This document shows positions 12,529-25,205 of a stretch of 64,000 nucleotides of DNA, piece after piece. A model generated the notes under the pieces. The model ran no database searches and had not been told where the DNA came from. It was given only the letters and a program-made list of their open reading frames with translations. This stretch comes from Rattus norvegicus (Eukaryota > Chordata > Mammalia > Rodentia > Muridae). The position numbers were made by a program, and so were the translations under genes. The DNA is taken from contig NC_086021.1 in assembly GCF_036323735.1 (NCBI RefSeq), positions 156,706,476 to 156,770,475 on the forward strand, read 5' to 3'. Within the stretch, counting starts at the first letter, position 1, and every line of letters begins with the position of its first letter.

Positions 12529-13022
12529 TACCATCTACCAATAAATGGAGCATCTATGATGAGGGTTGAGAAATGCATTAATTTGTGTGTATAAAGATAA
12601 GCAATTGGGGAGCAGTTTAATGCTATGACCATTTAGCAGAATAGGTCTATAACCTAGCCAGCCATGAGTCTTTGGCTGGTACCAATTAATGGTACCAGGC
12701 ATAGGTTCAGTCTTGTAGAGGGTTTTTAAAGTCAATCGGAAAGTGCTTATTTCCTCCTTACCATTTATGCCACTATTGCACCAGAGGAATATCTTGCCAG
12801 GCCAGTCATTATCTCAGCGTGCAAGGTTCACAAGTGAATAAGGCTAGTGATTACTTTTCTCTTCTGGAAGAGTGCATAGAAACTTCCAACACTATGAAAA
12901 CCAGTCAATAGGGATATAGCTTTTAGGTCAGTCAATAATAGCTCTTTGATATACAGATTAAAAAGCCCTGTCATATATTTATCACATCCTTATCATTTGC
13001 TTCATGTCCAACTGTTAGGATT
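12529..13022. other. Unassigned intergenic sequence
   Basis: About 490 bp between two inversely oriented repeats. No features recognised. Confidence 0.4.
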
Positions 13023-13392
13023 GTGTCTTAGTTAGGGTTTCCATTGCGGTGAAGAGACACCATCACCAAGGCAACTCTTATAAAGAACAACTTTTAACTG
13101 GAATTGGCTTACAGTTTCAGAGACTCAGTCCATTCATTATCATCATAGCAGGGAGCATGGCAAAGGGCAGGAAGACGTTGTGCTAAAGGAGTGAGCAGAG
13201 AGTTCTACATCTTGATACAAAGGCAGCCAGGAGGAGGGTCTTTTCCTGAACTGGATGGAGCTTGAGTATAGGAACTCAAAGCCCACCCCCACAGTGATGC
13301 ACTTTCTCCAACAAGGACACACCTATTCAAACAAAAGTCACACCTCCTAATAGTGCCCCTTTAAATGACCAAGCATATTCAAACCACCACAG
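13023..13392 (+). mobile_element. Dispersed rodent repeat sharing the TTAGTTAGGGTTTC head
   Basis: Begins TGTCTTAGTTAGGGTTTCC, contains ACACCATCACCAAGGCAACT and CCCACCCCCACAGTGATGCA, and ends near CAAACCACCACAG. It shares only the first 35-40 bp with the 12110-12528 family; the body differs. Another copy is at 50338-50700. Confidence 0.7.
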
Positions 13393-15814
13393 ATAGCTAT
13401 CAACAAAAAGAACAATAAAAACTGATGCAACTTTGGGTCATTTGTACTCCTGTGAGTAAGCCCTCACCTATATTTCTAAAAGTAGACCCAGTAAAATTCA
13501 CTGCCTCACCAAGTTGTCCTTTGGCAGTGATATTTAGTTTGCTTTTGGTTTCCTATCTGGGATGATATACTTTTTTTTCACATAACCGTGAGATAGTGTC
13601 ACATAATACAAGGGCAGCGAGGAAAAGGCTGATAGGACCTGTTTGTCTGAGGTTTCCAGACTAGAGCAGCATCAGAGTGCCTAGCTTACCTCACAAAGGG
13701 GATGCAGGTATGACCACCTGGTAGGAGAGTGAAGTCGGAGGCCAGATGTATCTGGGGCTTAAACCCCAACAGGTGCCTATCCAGAAGCAGGAGCATGACC
13801 TGAGTCTGCTGGTAGCTGAGAGCAATATGGGGCTAGAGGCCATTTAATCTTAGTCTTCACTGCTGATAAAGGTATGTCCTGTGGGATAGATTAGTCACTT
13901 TAAGGCCCAGAGACCAACAACAAGTCTGAGAGCCTGGTTTAAACATGGTACAGAGTAGTGTTCAGGATGGTCTTCAAGGACCAGGAAAGTAATCCATAGA
14001 TTAGAAAACAGAATCACGTACTGAAGACTTGGTTCAGAATCTCCTTTAACACACCAAATAAGAAGCAAGGTGCTTGATGGGGCTTGTTAACATGTTTAAG
14101 AAACAGGGCAAGTGAAGGGAGGTGGAGAGGCCATGTTGCCTGGAACATGGGCTCACATTTTGTGTCTCCTGCTGCATCACCTTCATTCTGATGGTAGGTT
14201 AATGGGATTACAGTGAAGATTTGAGCAAGTGATGTGCCAGTAAACCAGTTTTGCTTACTCATGAGGAATATTCAAAGATGACCAGTCAGTGCTGTGCAAG
14301 ATGAGGTAGACAAGAGCAATGGATGTTAGTAAAAAGCTTACCAAGGACACAAACAGGAAGAAAACTTAGTGAAATATGTTACAAGTGGGTAGCAGATAAG
14401 ACCAAAAAGAGAAAGTTGTGTGGCTGATAGGATATAAAAGTGTTATGGCAGTTGGGGGCAATTACTTGGTCTTATTGACCATTTGTGTGGGGTACAAATC
14501 CAGATAGGTGGGTGTCTCACTATCTTATTAAATAATACATTTTACAACACAACTTGTCTTTCTCGAGATTATCTATGTCAGATGCTATACGTCACTAGGA
14601 ATTATGCTTCAGATGCTTGTATAAGACATCTTAAGTCACAAGCAGAGTCAAAGTAGTTGTGGCTTGGTTGCTAAAATATGGGAGTTTTGTTTTTGTTTTT
14701 GACCTTTTTCTCTACAGTGGATGCTTGCACTGTAAGTAGTATCAATGTCAGATATACTGTTCCTTTTACTATATAGATATAACATGATAAAGTTTGATTC
14801 ATAAATTATCTGCAAGGATGAATAAGAGCTACCAATAAAATAGAGCATATTAGAGTGTTATACAATAAAATGATTTTGAATTCATGAGTTGCTTATTTCT
14901 GGAATTTTCCATTAATATCTTTGTACTCAGTTCTTTGTGTACAACTCAAACCAGAGTGATGTAGAATGCTACACTTGATTATTCCCTTATAGATTTGATT
15001 CAAGTGCACCTACCTGGCTTAGTTGTCCACTTGAGAGAGCCTACAGCAGGAGTTGATTGGCATTACCTATGGAGAGGATACATGGGGCCATAATGATGTT
15101 ATCAGAGAATCACTGAACGAAGACCTCAGAAATAATACCTGATGGATGTTGGTTGTCTTTTAGTTTTTTCGTCAATTCTATACCCAACCTAAATATAGTC
15201 TCTCAACTTCTTAAAAATTCTGAAGTGTCTCTCAAGGTATTTGTTTGTTCATTGTCTATATTCTACATGCTTTAACCAGTGTGTCCAGATCTTAGAAATT
15301 TTAACTTAGTTTATTTTCTCTGGTAAAATTGGATATTCTCCAAAACTAATGTGTATTCCAGACTAAGACTTAATGTGTTCATGTCTCTTAAAGTAGGTTA
15401 ACAAGGTGGGGCCAGTAGTGGTTAGTCCTGGAAGCCACTATCAAGTAGTCTTACACATTTTCTTGGCTTCTTAATAAGTCTCATTTTTCTTCTTTGTAAG
15501 GGGGCTACTCAGTATACTGTCTGCAGGGAAGATGGCAGTGAGTAAGTGACATAAGAGGCTCAGGGCCTGATGAGCCTCAGGATAGTGAGATGGTCTGAGT
15601 TCTAATGAGCCATCCAGGTAATGAAGGAGGTTCTATAGATGCAGCTGTTGAGGCTGTGTGAAATCTCAGATGGGGGTTACCACATCGGTACATGAAAATT
15701 AAAAACTTTGAAACCACATTCTTGCTGAGAAAGGGTGTTTCATGATGTCAGTGCTTAAGGATCAGACATTCATTGTGATCTTGAGAACAAGGAGATGGTA
15801 TCACTCAGCACAAA
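13393..15814. other. Unassigned intergenic sequence
   Basis: About 2.4 kb without recognised genes or named repeats. The open frames are short. Confidence 0.35.
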
Positions 15815-15850
15815 TGAACAAACAAACAAACAAACAAACAAACAAACAAG
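15815..15850 (+). repeat. (AAAC)n microsatellite
   Basis: About eight AAAC units. Confidence 0.95.
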
Positions 15851-16019
15851 AGGGGATGGGGGTTGGGGGTGCCAGAATATAGAGGTAAGTATAAATTTTC
15901 CCTGGAAACAACTGGCGTGGGGAAAATGGGCTGAATTATAATAGTGAAGGTTTTATTAACTTTCTTTGGTGAAGGGGAGAGAGAGAGAAATTGTGAGATC
16001 ATTGTTGCAGTGTGTACTT

Positions 16020-16985
16020 TTGCATTATTTTTTATTCACATTACATCCCAACTTCAGACCCCTATCTCTTCTCCTAGTCTTGCTCTTACAAAACCCTCCC
16101 CTTTTCCTCATAGAAGGGGAATCTCTCCTTAGTTACCACTCCACCCTGGGACATCTGGTCCCAGCAGAACTAAGCACCTCCCCTCCCACTGAGGCCCAAA
16201 CATGAAATACAGGTAGGGAAAGGGGATCCATGGCAGGCAACAAAGCACAGATAGCCCCCACTCCAAACTGTTAGGGGGACCCACATGAAGACCAAATTGT
16301 ACATCTGCAACAAATGTATGAAGGACCTATCCATACCCCCTGCATGCTTTTTGGTTAGTGGTTCAGTCTCTGTGAGCCCTCATGGGCCTAGGTTAGTTGA
16401 CACTGTAGGTCTTCTTGTGGTGCCCTTGACCCCTCCAGCTTTCTCAATGCTATCACTCATCTTCCTGATGTTTGGCTATGGGTCTCTACAGCTGTTTCCA
16501 TCAGCTGCAGGATGAAGCCTTTCAGGAGACAGTTATGCTAGGTTCCCATTTGCAAGCATAGCAGAATGTCGTTAATAGAGTCAGGGGTTATCTCTCTCCC
16601 ACATGCTCAGTCCAAGTTGGGCCAGTCATAGGTTGGCCATTCTCTGAATCTCTGCTTCATCTTTATCCTTACACATCTTATAGACAGGACAGATTTTGGG
16701 TTGAAGGTTTTGTGGGTGGGCTGATGTCCTGTTCTTTCCTCTGGAAGTCCTGCCTGGCTACAGGAGGTGGCCACTTCAGTCTCTATGTACCCCACTTGTA
16801 GGAATCTCAGCTAAGGTCATTCTCATAGACTCCTTGAAGCTTCCCATCCCAGGTCTCCAGGGAAATTGGTGGGGATGCATCTCTGGGACTAGCCGGACAC
16901 TTTTGTTTGATTCACTAAGTACCCCTAGAACCCCATGTGTGAGATCTCCAAGAAATGTTTTAATTCTTTCTAGCATCAAATGGAC
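16020..16985 (-). mobile_element. Old Lx-like LINE-1 3' region
   Basis: Antisense old rodent LINE-1 tail: ACATCCCAACTTCAGACC, GGGGGACCCACATGAAGACC, GGTCTTCTTGTGGTGCCC, TTTGGCTATGGGTCTCTAC. Diverged and non-coding. Confidence 0.75.
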
Positions 16986-17749
16986 AAACAGTGATTCAGT
17001 TAAATTGCAACATTACCTGGTACTGGCCTAAGACAACAGAAGTTTGACTTGCTTTCATAAAACCTCTCACTTTAGATGTCAGTCACCAGTGGAAGGTTCC
17101 TGGGGTAGCTCAAACTTCCTTTGAACTTGGCTATGAAAGGAGTAACCCCACAACCTCTGCCATTTTTGGTATCTTATTCCAGCTTTTGTTATGACCAAAT
17201 ATCATAAATTGAAAACAATAAAGGTGGATCTGAGGTGTGTGATTTGAAGTACACATTTGAGGGACTATGTCTGCTGAGGGTGTTTGCACTGTGTCACAGC
17301 ATGGCAGAGGAGTAAGTGACAAAACAGCACAAAGTCACCCCTGAAGAAACTAACCTGCCTTTGCAATAAAGGGCACTGATCCACTCAATGATGGTGAGGG
17401 AATCATGACCCATCTACAGGTAAAGATTCCACACCATAATTCTAGTTGCAATCAAATTTCCCCCTGTGCCTTGGCATGGATAAGCAGATGAGCAGCTCGA
17501 TGCAAGAAAGGATGTTACTTGGGGTTTCTTTCATCTACATCTCTGCCCCATGTCTTAATCAACCTGGAAGCTCTCATAATGCTTTGAGACAGGCACAACT
17601 GATAAAATCATTAACCACTGCTGATTAACTCAGTCTTCACCCCCTCAAGGTCAAAGGTGAACTGTAAGGTCCAGCTTACTTGGTTCTTCTGACAATGAAC
17701 TCCATCTTTTTGTTGCCACGGGGCTCACCTAGAGCTGACTTACGCATGC
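16986..17749. other. Upstream region of Cst13
   Basis: Unique-looking sequence between the Lx tail and the Cst13 TATA box. No repeat recognised; it would hold the proximal promoter. Confidence 0.4.
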
Positions 17750-17757
17750 TATAAAAG
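17750..17757 (+). promoter_or_regulatory. TATA box of Cst13
   Basis: TATAAAAG stands 292 bp before the Cst13 ATG and is the only good TATA match in the near upstream region. It would place transcription start near 17780, giving a leader of about 260 nt unless an intron is removed from it. Inferred from sequence only. Confidence 0.5.
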
Positions 17758-18041
17758 GGCTTGCCGTGGAATGTGTAGATGCTCTTTTCTCATGTTATCA
17801 CTCGGGAATACCTAGGGTTCTAATCACAGAAATGGGGATGAAAATCAAATATGCATTTCTCACTATAGTACAGTATCATAGTGATGACTACAGACATTCC
17901 TTCCTTGTAACCCACAACAGTGTCAGGAGTTGAAGAGAAAGGATCCGTTGACCTGCAGAGGAAGCAGGTGCCTTGCTGGCTACATCTACACCAGCTCTGA
18001 AAAGAAAACAAGAACCAGATACATTCCTTGAATGAAGCACC

Positions 18042-18269
18042 ATGGCCAGATTTTTACAGACCCTGATGTTCTTGGTGATCACAGTGGAATTTGTATCTAG
18101 AAGAGTCGAAGCCTGGGGCTCACCAACGATTGTAAGGCCATTTGAAGACATCCCCAAATCCTATGTCTATGTCCAGCATGCACTCTGGTATGCCATGAAA
18201 GAATACAACAAGGCCAGCAATGATCAATACAACTTCAAGGTGGTGGATATCCTAAAATCTCAGGAGCAG
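18042..18269 (+). CDS. Cst13: Cst13 coding exon 1
   Basis: Codes residues 1-76: the signal peptide, N-terminal strand, main helix and first hairpin. The ATG has A at -3 and G at +4 (accATGG), a strong Kozak context. The exon ends at CAG followed by the donor gtgagt. No glycine stands in the N-terminal trunk position that contacts papain-like enzymes in inhibitory cystatins. Confidence 0.9.
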
Positions 18270-19408
18270 GTGAGTATGCTGTCTGCTCCTTGCTTCTTTA
18301 TTGTCTAGTCTTCTGCTGGGGGCAGAGACAAGTGTCAAGTGATAGTTACTATATAGGAATGGAAACAAGGCCATTGGATGCCTTTATCTACAACATATCA
18401 TTTCATTTTAGAAGTGAAGATGAATTAAATTTTTCTATGTATTTACTTATTTATTATGCAAAAGAAACATAAAGTATCAATTAAAATTGGTTGTAGCAAC
18501 ACTGAAACTGTAGGTCAGGGGCTAGCCCAGTGGTTAAGATCACTTTCTTCTCTTGCAGATAACCCAGATTTAGTTACCATCATCCATATGGCGGCTCACA
18601 ACTCTTTGTAACTCAAGTTCTTGGGGCTCTGATGCCTCTTTCTGGGTTTTGAGATCCCCAGGCATGTACATGGTATACATATATGTATATAGGCTAAACA
18701 CTCATACACAGAAAATAAAGATAAATAAAAAGTTTAAAGGGTAGGCCAGAGCTCAGAAGGGACCTCTGTGGTTTTGTGCAGTGTTGAGGGTCAGTCCATA
18801 TGAGCTTGTACAGCAGCCTGGAACTACTTGGGTTCAACTAGAACATTTCCTCTATGTTAGTTGGCCTTTTTTCATGACTCGCTCATTCAGCTTGTATAGT
18901 TCCTAATCAGGGGCTATTCTTCTGTGCTAAAGAGAGGAAACCGAGTCATGGAAAGTGTACAGTGCTGTAGAGCTAGTAAGGGAGTCAAGACATAAACCCA
19001 GATCCTTGTGATTGTACTCAGGGTATGACTCTGAGTGACTGGATAGAGTGAGCAACTTTTGATTCATGCTCCATAGCAGGGAAGAGTCCAGCAAAAGGGA
19101 AAAACAAGGTACCTGAAAGGTCCAAAGTCAGAGGAGTCTGGAAAAGCAGGGAAGGGCTGCCTTGGCATGCAAGAACTCCCTTGTCTCTTGTTTGCTGAAC
19201 AATTGGGAATGTACATTAGGCCCATGACTAGTTGGTGGCTGAGTGAATTGTCACTGCTTGCAATTATTTTAACTTAGAAACACAGAGGTTCTATAAATTA
19301 TCATAATTTATGGTGGCATGAAAGCGATATACATTCAGAAAACTTGCTTTGGAATTTCAAATTTAGATATTTTCTTGAGCTACCAGTACATAGTATCATA
19401 CCCACACT

Positions 19409-19460
<52 letters not shown>

Positions 19461-21728
19461 TACATGCACACCTAATAAAAAAAGAGAAAATTGTTTTTTG
19501 CATTTCTAATCTGTCTGGCTACTTCATAGAATACCATCCACTAAAATAGTTTGCTCTCTCTTTCCAGATATTTTCTATGTACATAGATTATGGAAAGATT
19601 CAAAATTTCCTCGCCCTCTCCCTCTCTCCCTCTCTCCTTCTCTCTTCCCCTCCCTCTCCTTCTCCCTCTCTCCCTCCCATCCCCCTCCCTTTATCTCTCT
19701 CCTCCCCTCTCTGTATGTGAGATAGAAAGGAAGATATGAGGAGGGAGGGGTGTGGGAGTTGGAGGAAGAAAACAATGTCAGAGTCAGTCCTTGTCTTCTA
19801 CCATGTAGATTCTGGGAATCAAACTCAGGTTTTCAAGTTTGGTGGTAGGTAGTTTTACCTGTGGAGCCATCTCACTGGTCCAATTGAGTGTATTTTATAT
19901 TCATGAAATCATACTGTATTTTGTTTATTTTGCCACTCAAAATGTCACAGGAATTCACACACACATTCTGTACTTTCTGTGAATATCTATATCTCTATAT
20001 ATATGTATGTATGAAAACTAAATTACCATGATTATTTTTGCTTATATCCTAGCAGATCAGTAGGTTTGTTACTAGAAAACATAGTACAATGGACATGCCA
20101 TTGCATTCAACATAGTCAACACTCTGAATTCTTTGGTTAGAGAATATATTTGTGAGATAAAGGCAAATTGCTCCTGGATACTGCTACTCAGCCTATCTTT
20201 TTAGAGTTGTATTTGTCATGTTGTACACTGAACACAGGGCCTCAGTTAGGTTCTGGACGAAATAGATTCAGGCTCCCGCCAGTGCTGCTGGTATATGTCT
20301 CTCGCTATTCATCATATCAATATTGGAACTCTCTTGACTTTTAGATGCTCATCTGTTTGATGGATAAGAAAATATATCCTTTTGTATTTTTCAGTACCGT
20401 GAAAAATGTGTCACATACACACATAGACATGTATGTATATGGCTGTACTTATACTGTTTGCAGTTTAATTTTGCTTATGCACTCTGTAGACTTTTGAAAA
20501 CACACAGCACTTAGCTTTCTCTTTGTGTGTTGTTTGGATTTTGTGTCTTGCTTGAGAAACCTTCCTCCACCTACCATGAATTTATTGACCAACTGAGCAT
20601 TAGGTATGTGTACACTTTTAAAAGTAAGAGTAAATTACCAGAACTCTCATCACAAAAGTGCCTCTAGGTTTCTGAAAGATGGATATAACAGAGGCTAAAG
20701 CTTTCAGTTGTTTGAGAGGGTTCCTGCAGGTATCCAGACAGGGAAGTGAACCCTCAAAGAGATAAGAATGAAAACTGTGTGCAGATTTATTTTATCAACC
20801 AGGAACAGACTTTGGGGAATCTAATGCCAGGAAGTTCATTATCAGTATATTCAAAACCCAGTAAAATAAGGAAAAAGGTTTCCAGGCAACAATCAGTTCA
20901 ATTACAGGTGCACAATAAAGCTTAAGGTGCATATAAACTTTTTTTTTTTACAAAGTACTTGTGACCACCAGGGTGGGTTTTGTGTTAAAAGGCCTAGAAT
21001 CTAGGGTGGTTTTTGTATGATAGCATAGAGGTCAGCAGGCCATAAAGTACAAGTGACATCTCTTCTAAGGGAGGGGAGAGTTTAGAATAATCATTCTGGG
21101 GAATTTGGATGAGGTCTTCCTATGAAATAAAATGTGGGTGAGGTCTGCCTCCACAGATAGCACAAAGAACACTGGGTCATTAACAAAATCCACTCTCAGT
21201 TTTCTGAAGGAAACGCAGGCATTTGATTTTTATCTCCTTCATTGAGGGGACACCCCTGTAAGATTAATATTCCTGGGTCTTGGAGTGCTTCTCTGTCAGT
21301 GCAGGGCTCTCTGTGCCCCCCCAAAATTGTAGAATTCTTTATTCTTTCCCCTGGTCTGTCAGCTCCTGGGCTCTCTCATAGTTGCCTCTGAGAAAGACAT
21401 GTGCTGTCATTTGAATGTGTCCTCCTACAAACATGTTTTGGAAAGTTAATCCCTTATGCAAGGGTATGAAGATGTGGCCCTAAGAAGAGGATTTTATGTT
21501 ACAAAGAGAATTCTTACCTTTGGCATCTGACTGACTTCTCTCTCTGACAACGTGGGTGCCTGTGTGAGTGCTTACTGGTTAACATTGCTGTTTTCATTGC
21601 TCACTTTCCCCAAACATGAAACTCACTGATTTATTGATTTTGCTAAACTAGTTGGCAATTTTCCTTGGACACCAATTTGTTCTTAAGGGTCTTGAGGCTG
21701 GCTGCAAACTCAATCTCCTGCCTTATTA

Positions 21729-21763
<35 letters not shown>

Positions 21764-23437
21764 TGTGGTATGCTCCCTCCTGTCCTTCTGTTCTCTGCTA
21801 TGGTTAGATACAGTAAAAAGAATTCTGCTAAGCTCCCTGATCTGTGAATGTGGAGCCTTTAAAAACCTCAAAAATTAAATACCAGTTCTTTCCAGGTGAC
21901 CTAATCTCAAATTCCAATAAATAAATGGTTAATTTTCCCTGGAGAATGCGCTTTGCTTATAATTTCTTTGTTTTACTCTGGGGATATTACTATTATTATA
22001 AAATTAAAAACCCAGGCATTAGGGAGATGACTCAGTCAGTAAAACGGAGGCTGCAAATTCATGAGGGCCTGAGTCTGAGCTACAGCATCTACTCAAATGT
22101 TAGGCATTGTAGTGCACGTCTGCAACCCCAGCACTTGGCACAAGCAGATCCCTGAGCTTCTCTTGACAGACAGCTTAGCAAAATCAATCAATCAATCAAT
22201 CAATCAAACAATCAATCAATGAGAGTGATCCAAGAAGACATCAACATTGATTGACCTGTGGCCTTTCAGTGCATGCTCATATGTACATATGCACCAACCC
22301 ACATGAACACATACATACAGCATATGTATATGTATATGCACGATAATAATGATGATGTCAGTCAATAAAAGTAAAACAAGATAGACAGATGTCAAGGTAA
22401 GAATTATCTCAAATAATTTCAAAACTTCTGCCAGGAGACGTAGCACGGAGGAAGAGTAGGAATATCTTCTAGCCCTAAGTAGCCAGTGGCATATTGGCTC
22501 ATCAGAAGGGATACTTGGTGCTGTTTTCTTCTGTGAGATTTAATTTACACGACTCGTTGACAGATCACAGACAGCTTGGAGTATTATCTTGAAGTAAACA
22601 TTGCCCGAACAATGTGCAAGAAAATTGCAGGAGACAATGAAAACTGCTTGATTCAAAATGATCCTAAAATGAAAAAGGTATGTGGTTGACATAAGAGGAA
22701 ATTGCCCCGGTCCCACCTGTGTGATAGTGAACATTGAGAGGACAGTTAAGACATATTTGCTAATTTCTTATTTAAGCTTTCTTCATTTGAGACTGTGATA
22801 GCCAGACTGCAGTCCTAAGATGTTTCTATTATCTATCATTGACATCATCCTACCCCATTCTATAAGACATATACATACGTATGTACTTGTATCCAGGGAG
22901 ACACAGACATGAGCACACATAGAGATACATATAGATGACACATAAAAGGCTTAAAGCAAAGCCAATTCATTATCTATTGCTATCTTGCATTCTGGTCAGA
23001 GTTCTTCTGGGTAACCAACCGTTCTGCTCCAATGGTATGTACTGGCAGGAATGTTCTAGACAAGTGAGTCACCACAGTCACACACAGTACTTCACAGAGG
23101 ATTAGCTGATAAAGCTGGAGCTGCTCGAAGTTCATTCCTCCTGTTTGGGGCTTCTCTGGCACAAAGACATAGAGCAAAAATCTGTCCTGTTCTTTTCTAG
23201 GACTAAAGGGTGTGCTGGCATATGAATCTGTCCTTGCTAAAACCAGAACTATGTCTACCTTCTTTTTACATGGGTGCTGGGGATCCAATTTTAGGCACTT
23301 TGCAATACCTTCTCCAAAGTTCCCTAAGTAACTGTTCTTTATGTCTCTTTTAGATGGTGTTTTGCATTTTTATTGTTAGCTCGAAACCATGGAAGTTCGA
23401 ACTTAAAATGCTGAAGAAACAATGTAAAGATATCTAA
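18042..23437 (+). CDS. Cst13: Cystatin-13 (cystatin T)-like secreted cystatin, 3 exons, 141 aa
   Basis: Three exons (18042-18269, 22564-22677, 23354-23437) join in phase 0 to give 141 residues. Residues 1-24 form a signal peptide, with likely cleavage after RRVEA. The mature part is a single type-2 cystatin domain: a helix around YAMKEYNKASND, then Cys94/Cys104 and Cys118/Cys138 in the family's two-disulfide spacing, and a PW at 126-127 in the second hairpin loop. The position of the QxVxG protease-binding loop reads Q-I-T-D-S (76-80), so the Val and Gly are lost. Length and sequence match my memory of mouse cystatin T, a testis or germ-cell protein. Introns are 4294 and 676 bp. A TATA box lies at 17750 and an AATAAA at 23478. 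It is the leftmost of three cystatin genes here. The cystatin call is near certain; the Cst13 symbol is from recognition and should be confirmed by alignment. Confidence 0.88.
18518..18735 (+). mobile_element. B3 SINE in Cst13 intron 1
   Basis: GGGGCTAGCCCAGTGGTTAAGATCAC head, a worn B-box, GGGGCTCTGATGCCTCTTTC, and an AAATAAAGATAAATAAAAAG tail. Confidence 0.75.
18736..19410. other. Cst13 intron 1, unassigned
   Basis: Intronic sequence with no recognised repeat or exon. Confidence 0.4.
19411..19458 (+). repeat. (CA)n microsatellite in Cst13 intron 1
   Basis: About 24 CA units in perfect pyrimidine-purine alternation. Confidence 0.97.
19614..19678 (+). repeat. 65-bp polypyrimidine tract in Cst13 intron 1
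   Basis: Only C and T from 19614 to 19678, built on CCCTCT units; weakly interrupted pyrimidine runs continue to about 19713. Confidence 0.92.
19790..19880 (-). mobile_element. B4/B3-type SINE fragment, antisense
   Basis: TCTGGGAATCAAACTCAGGT followed by GGAGCCATCTCACTGGTCC is the antisense head of a tRNA-derived rodent SINE. Confidence 0.65.
19881..21730. other. Cst13 intron 1, unassigned
   Basis: About 1.85 kb of intron. No exon was seen, and no repeat family could be named; parts near 20700-21350 could be worn LTR sequence. Confidence 0.3.
21741..21767 (+). repeat. (GT)n microsatellite in Cst13 intron 1
   Basis: About 13 GT units after a T run. Confidence 0.95.
22010..22220 (+). mobile_element. 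B4-type SINE with (AATC)n tail in Cst13 intron 1
   Basis: GGGAGATGACTCAGTCAGTAAA head (ID-like), then GCACGTCTGCAACCCCAGCAC (B1-like), then about ten AATC units at 22181-22220. Confidence 0.75.
22564..22677 (+). CDS. Cst13: Cst13 coding exon 2
   Basis: Thirty-eight codons, residues 77-114, starting ITDSLEYYLEV and ending KMKK. The acceptor is ttgacag and the donor AAG/gtatgt. It carries the first disulfide pair (Cys94, Cys104). Confidence 0.9.
23354..23437 (+). CDS. Cst13: Cst13 coding exon 3 with stop
   Basis: Codes the last 27 residues, starting MVFCIF and ending QCKDI, then TAA. The acceptor tctcttttag is strong. It contains Cys118, the PW motif and Cys138. Confidence 0.9.
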   Translation: MVFCIFIVSSKPWKFELKMLKKQCKDI

Positions 23438-23477
23438 TCAGCATCCAGTACACCTTGCCACTCTTTTCTTTTAAATG

Positions 23478-23483
23478 AATAAA
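23478..23483 (+). other. Polyadenylation signal of Cst13
   Basis: AATAAA lies 41 bp after the stop codon and is followed within about 50 bp by a (TG)n tract, which could act as the GU-rich downstream element. This would be a very short 3' UTR. Confidence 0.65.
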
Positions 23484-23525
23484 GATGCTTGCAAGAGAAT
23501 GGACCACCACAACTGACCTGTTGAC

Positions 23526-23529
<4 letters not shown>

Positions 23530-23579
<50 letters not shown>
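23530..23579 (+). repeat. (GT)n microsatellite downstream of Cst13
   Basis: About 25 GT units, starting 47 bp after the AATAAA. Confidence 0.97.
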
Positions 23580-23580
<1 letters not shown>

Positions 23581-24595
23581 CTCATGTTCTTTGGAACTAG
23601 TGCTGAGAGTGTGTGGTACTATTTTCTGGGGTTGGATAGCCTTCCCTAGGTGGTTCCATCATTGCCAAGGAAAGGGAATCTGTGGCTAGTAAATGGATAC
23701 TACTTATAGTCTAACGAATCTCCAAGCACAAATAACTTCCACTGTCTACAGTGGCTCCATGGGGTTCCTTCTTCACCCATGAAGTTCACATAGCATGCAT
23801 GGCATTAGCAAAGCACTAACAGCACCTGCCAGTTGCATTATCACCTTTGCTGTCATTCATGGCCTCATTTCAGTTTCTGGTTGTTCCCTGAGAAAATCAG
23901 TTCCTACTTAGTTCACAGCAGGCTGAGGAATCCTCTGGAGTAGGCTTTATCTATCTTAAGTGAGGGTTTGGGAAGATGGAACGAGACAGTTGTTAGGTCT
24001 TGAGTGACTCAAGTCTCAATCTGGTGAGGTTCACCAAGAATTCTCTAATGGTTTTCTGGTTGAGTGGTGTATTCTCTACTTATGAATAAATATGGGGAAG
24101 ATGGCTTTATTGAGATCAACCAGAAGACCAGTTATACTTGTACATCATTTGTGACGAAGGCTGGTTTAGACCTACAGGTGCAGATAATCTATGTTGCCTC
24201 CAATGTCTTTCTGGAGCTAGATGTCTGGAGAGAAAACTAAGGTGACACATTTCTCCTGGAGAGCAGTATCTACTAACACTGCCTGCTTTCTGTGGGTGGT
24301 GGGTGAGGTTACTACTCATGGAATCCTGCTATGGGGTCAGACAGCAGACAATTCACCTTTGCCTCCTTTAACCTGGTGCCTGGCTGTGCTAAAGGGTTAA
24401 GTGAAATGGCACTTTTCCTGGTCCTAGCTCTGTGGCGGTTGGGAACAGGGTGTGGAACTCTAGGAGAGGAACTCTTGTAGAATTCGACTCCCTGCCCTGA
24501 GATCAGGCTGTCTTTACTATGCCTTATTGCTTCTTCATAGTCTCACCCCCTTCTTACTGCTGTGCACATTTCCTTCTTCTTTGCTTTTCTTCCCC
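23580..24595. other. Intergenic sequence downstream of Cst13
   Basis: No gene or named repeat recognised in about 1 kb. Confidence 0.35.
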
Positions 24596-24773
24596 CACTA
24601 CACACATTACATTGGTTCTTTGTGAATTTCACATCATGCACCTTAATCCCACTCATCTCCCCATCCCTTTGCAACCACCCTTCAACCATGCCCTTGTAAC
24701 TTCTCCCTAAAAAGAAAAAAACACCCATTGTGGAAGTTGTAGTGTGTGACCATACGTCCCGCAGTCTATCCTT
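24596..24773 (-). mobile_element. Old LINE-1 3' fragment, left of LINE-1 copy B
   Basis: TGTGAATTTCACATCATGCACC, ATCCCACTCATCTCC and GGAAGTTGTAGTGTGTGACC align with the sequence at 27985-28150 on the other side of LINE-1 copy B, so the host already carried two related copies. Confidence 0.55.
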
Positions 24774-25205
24774 TGTCCATACTTTTTTTTTTATCTTTAT
24801 TAACTTGAGTATTTCTTATTTACATTTCGATTGCTATTCCCTTTCCTGGTTTCTGGGCCAACATTCCCCTAACCCCTCCCCCTCCCCTCTATATTGGTGT
24901 TCCCCTCCCCATCCTCCCCCCATTACTGCCCTCCCCCAACAATCACATTCACTGGAGGTTCTGTCTTGGCAGGACCAAGGGCTTCCCCTTCCACTGGTGC
25001 CCTTACTAGGCTATTCATTGCTACCTATGCGGTTGGAGCCCAGGGTCAGTCCATGTATAGTCTCTGGGTAGTGGCTTAGTCTCTGGAAGCTCTGGTTGGT
25101 TGGCATTGTTGATCATATGGGGTCTTGAACCCCTTCAAACTCTTTCAGTCCTTTCTCTGATTCCTTCAACAGGGGTCCCATTCTCAGTTCAGTGGTTTGC
25201 TGCTC

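Noticed and set aside
18290..18472. Small plus-strand open frame just after Cst13 exon 1
   Set aside because: It lies in intron 1 after a strong donor and has no cystatin features.
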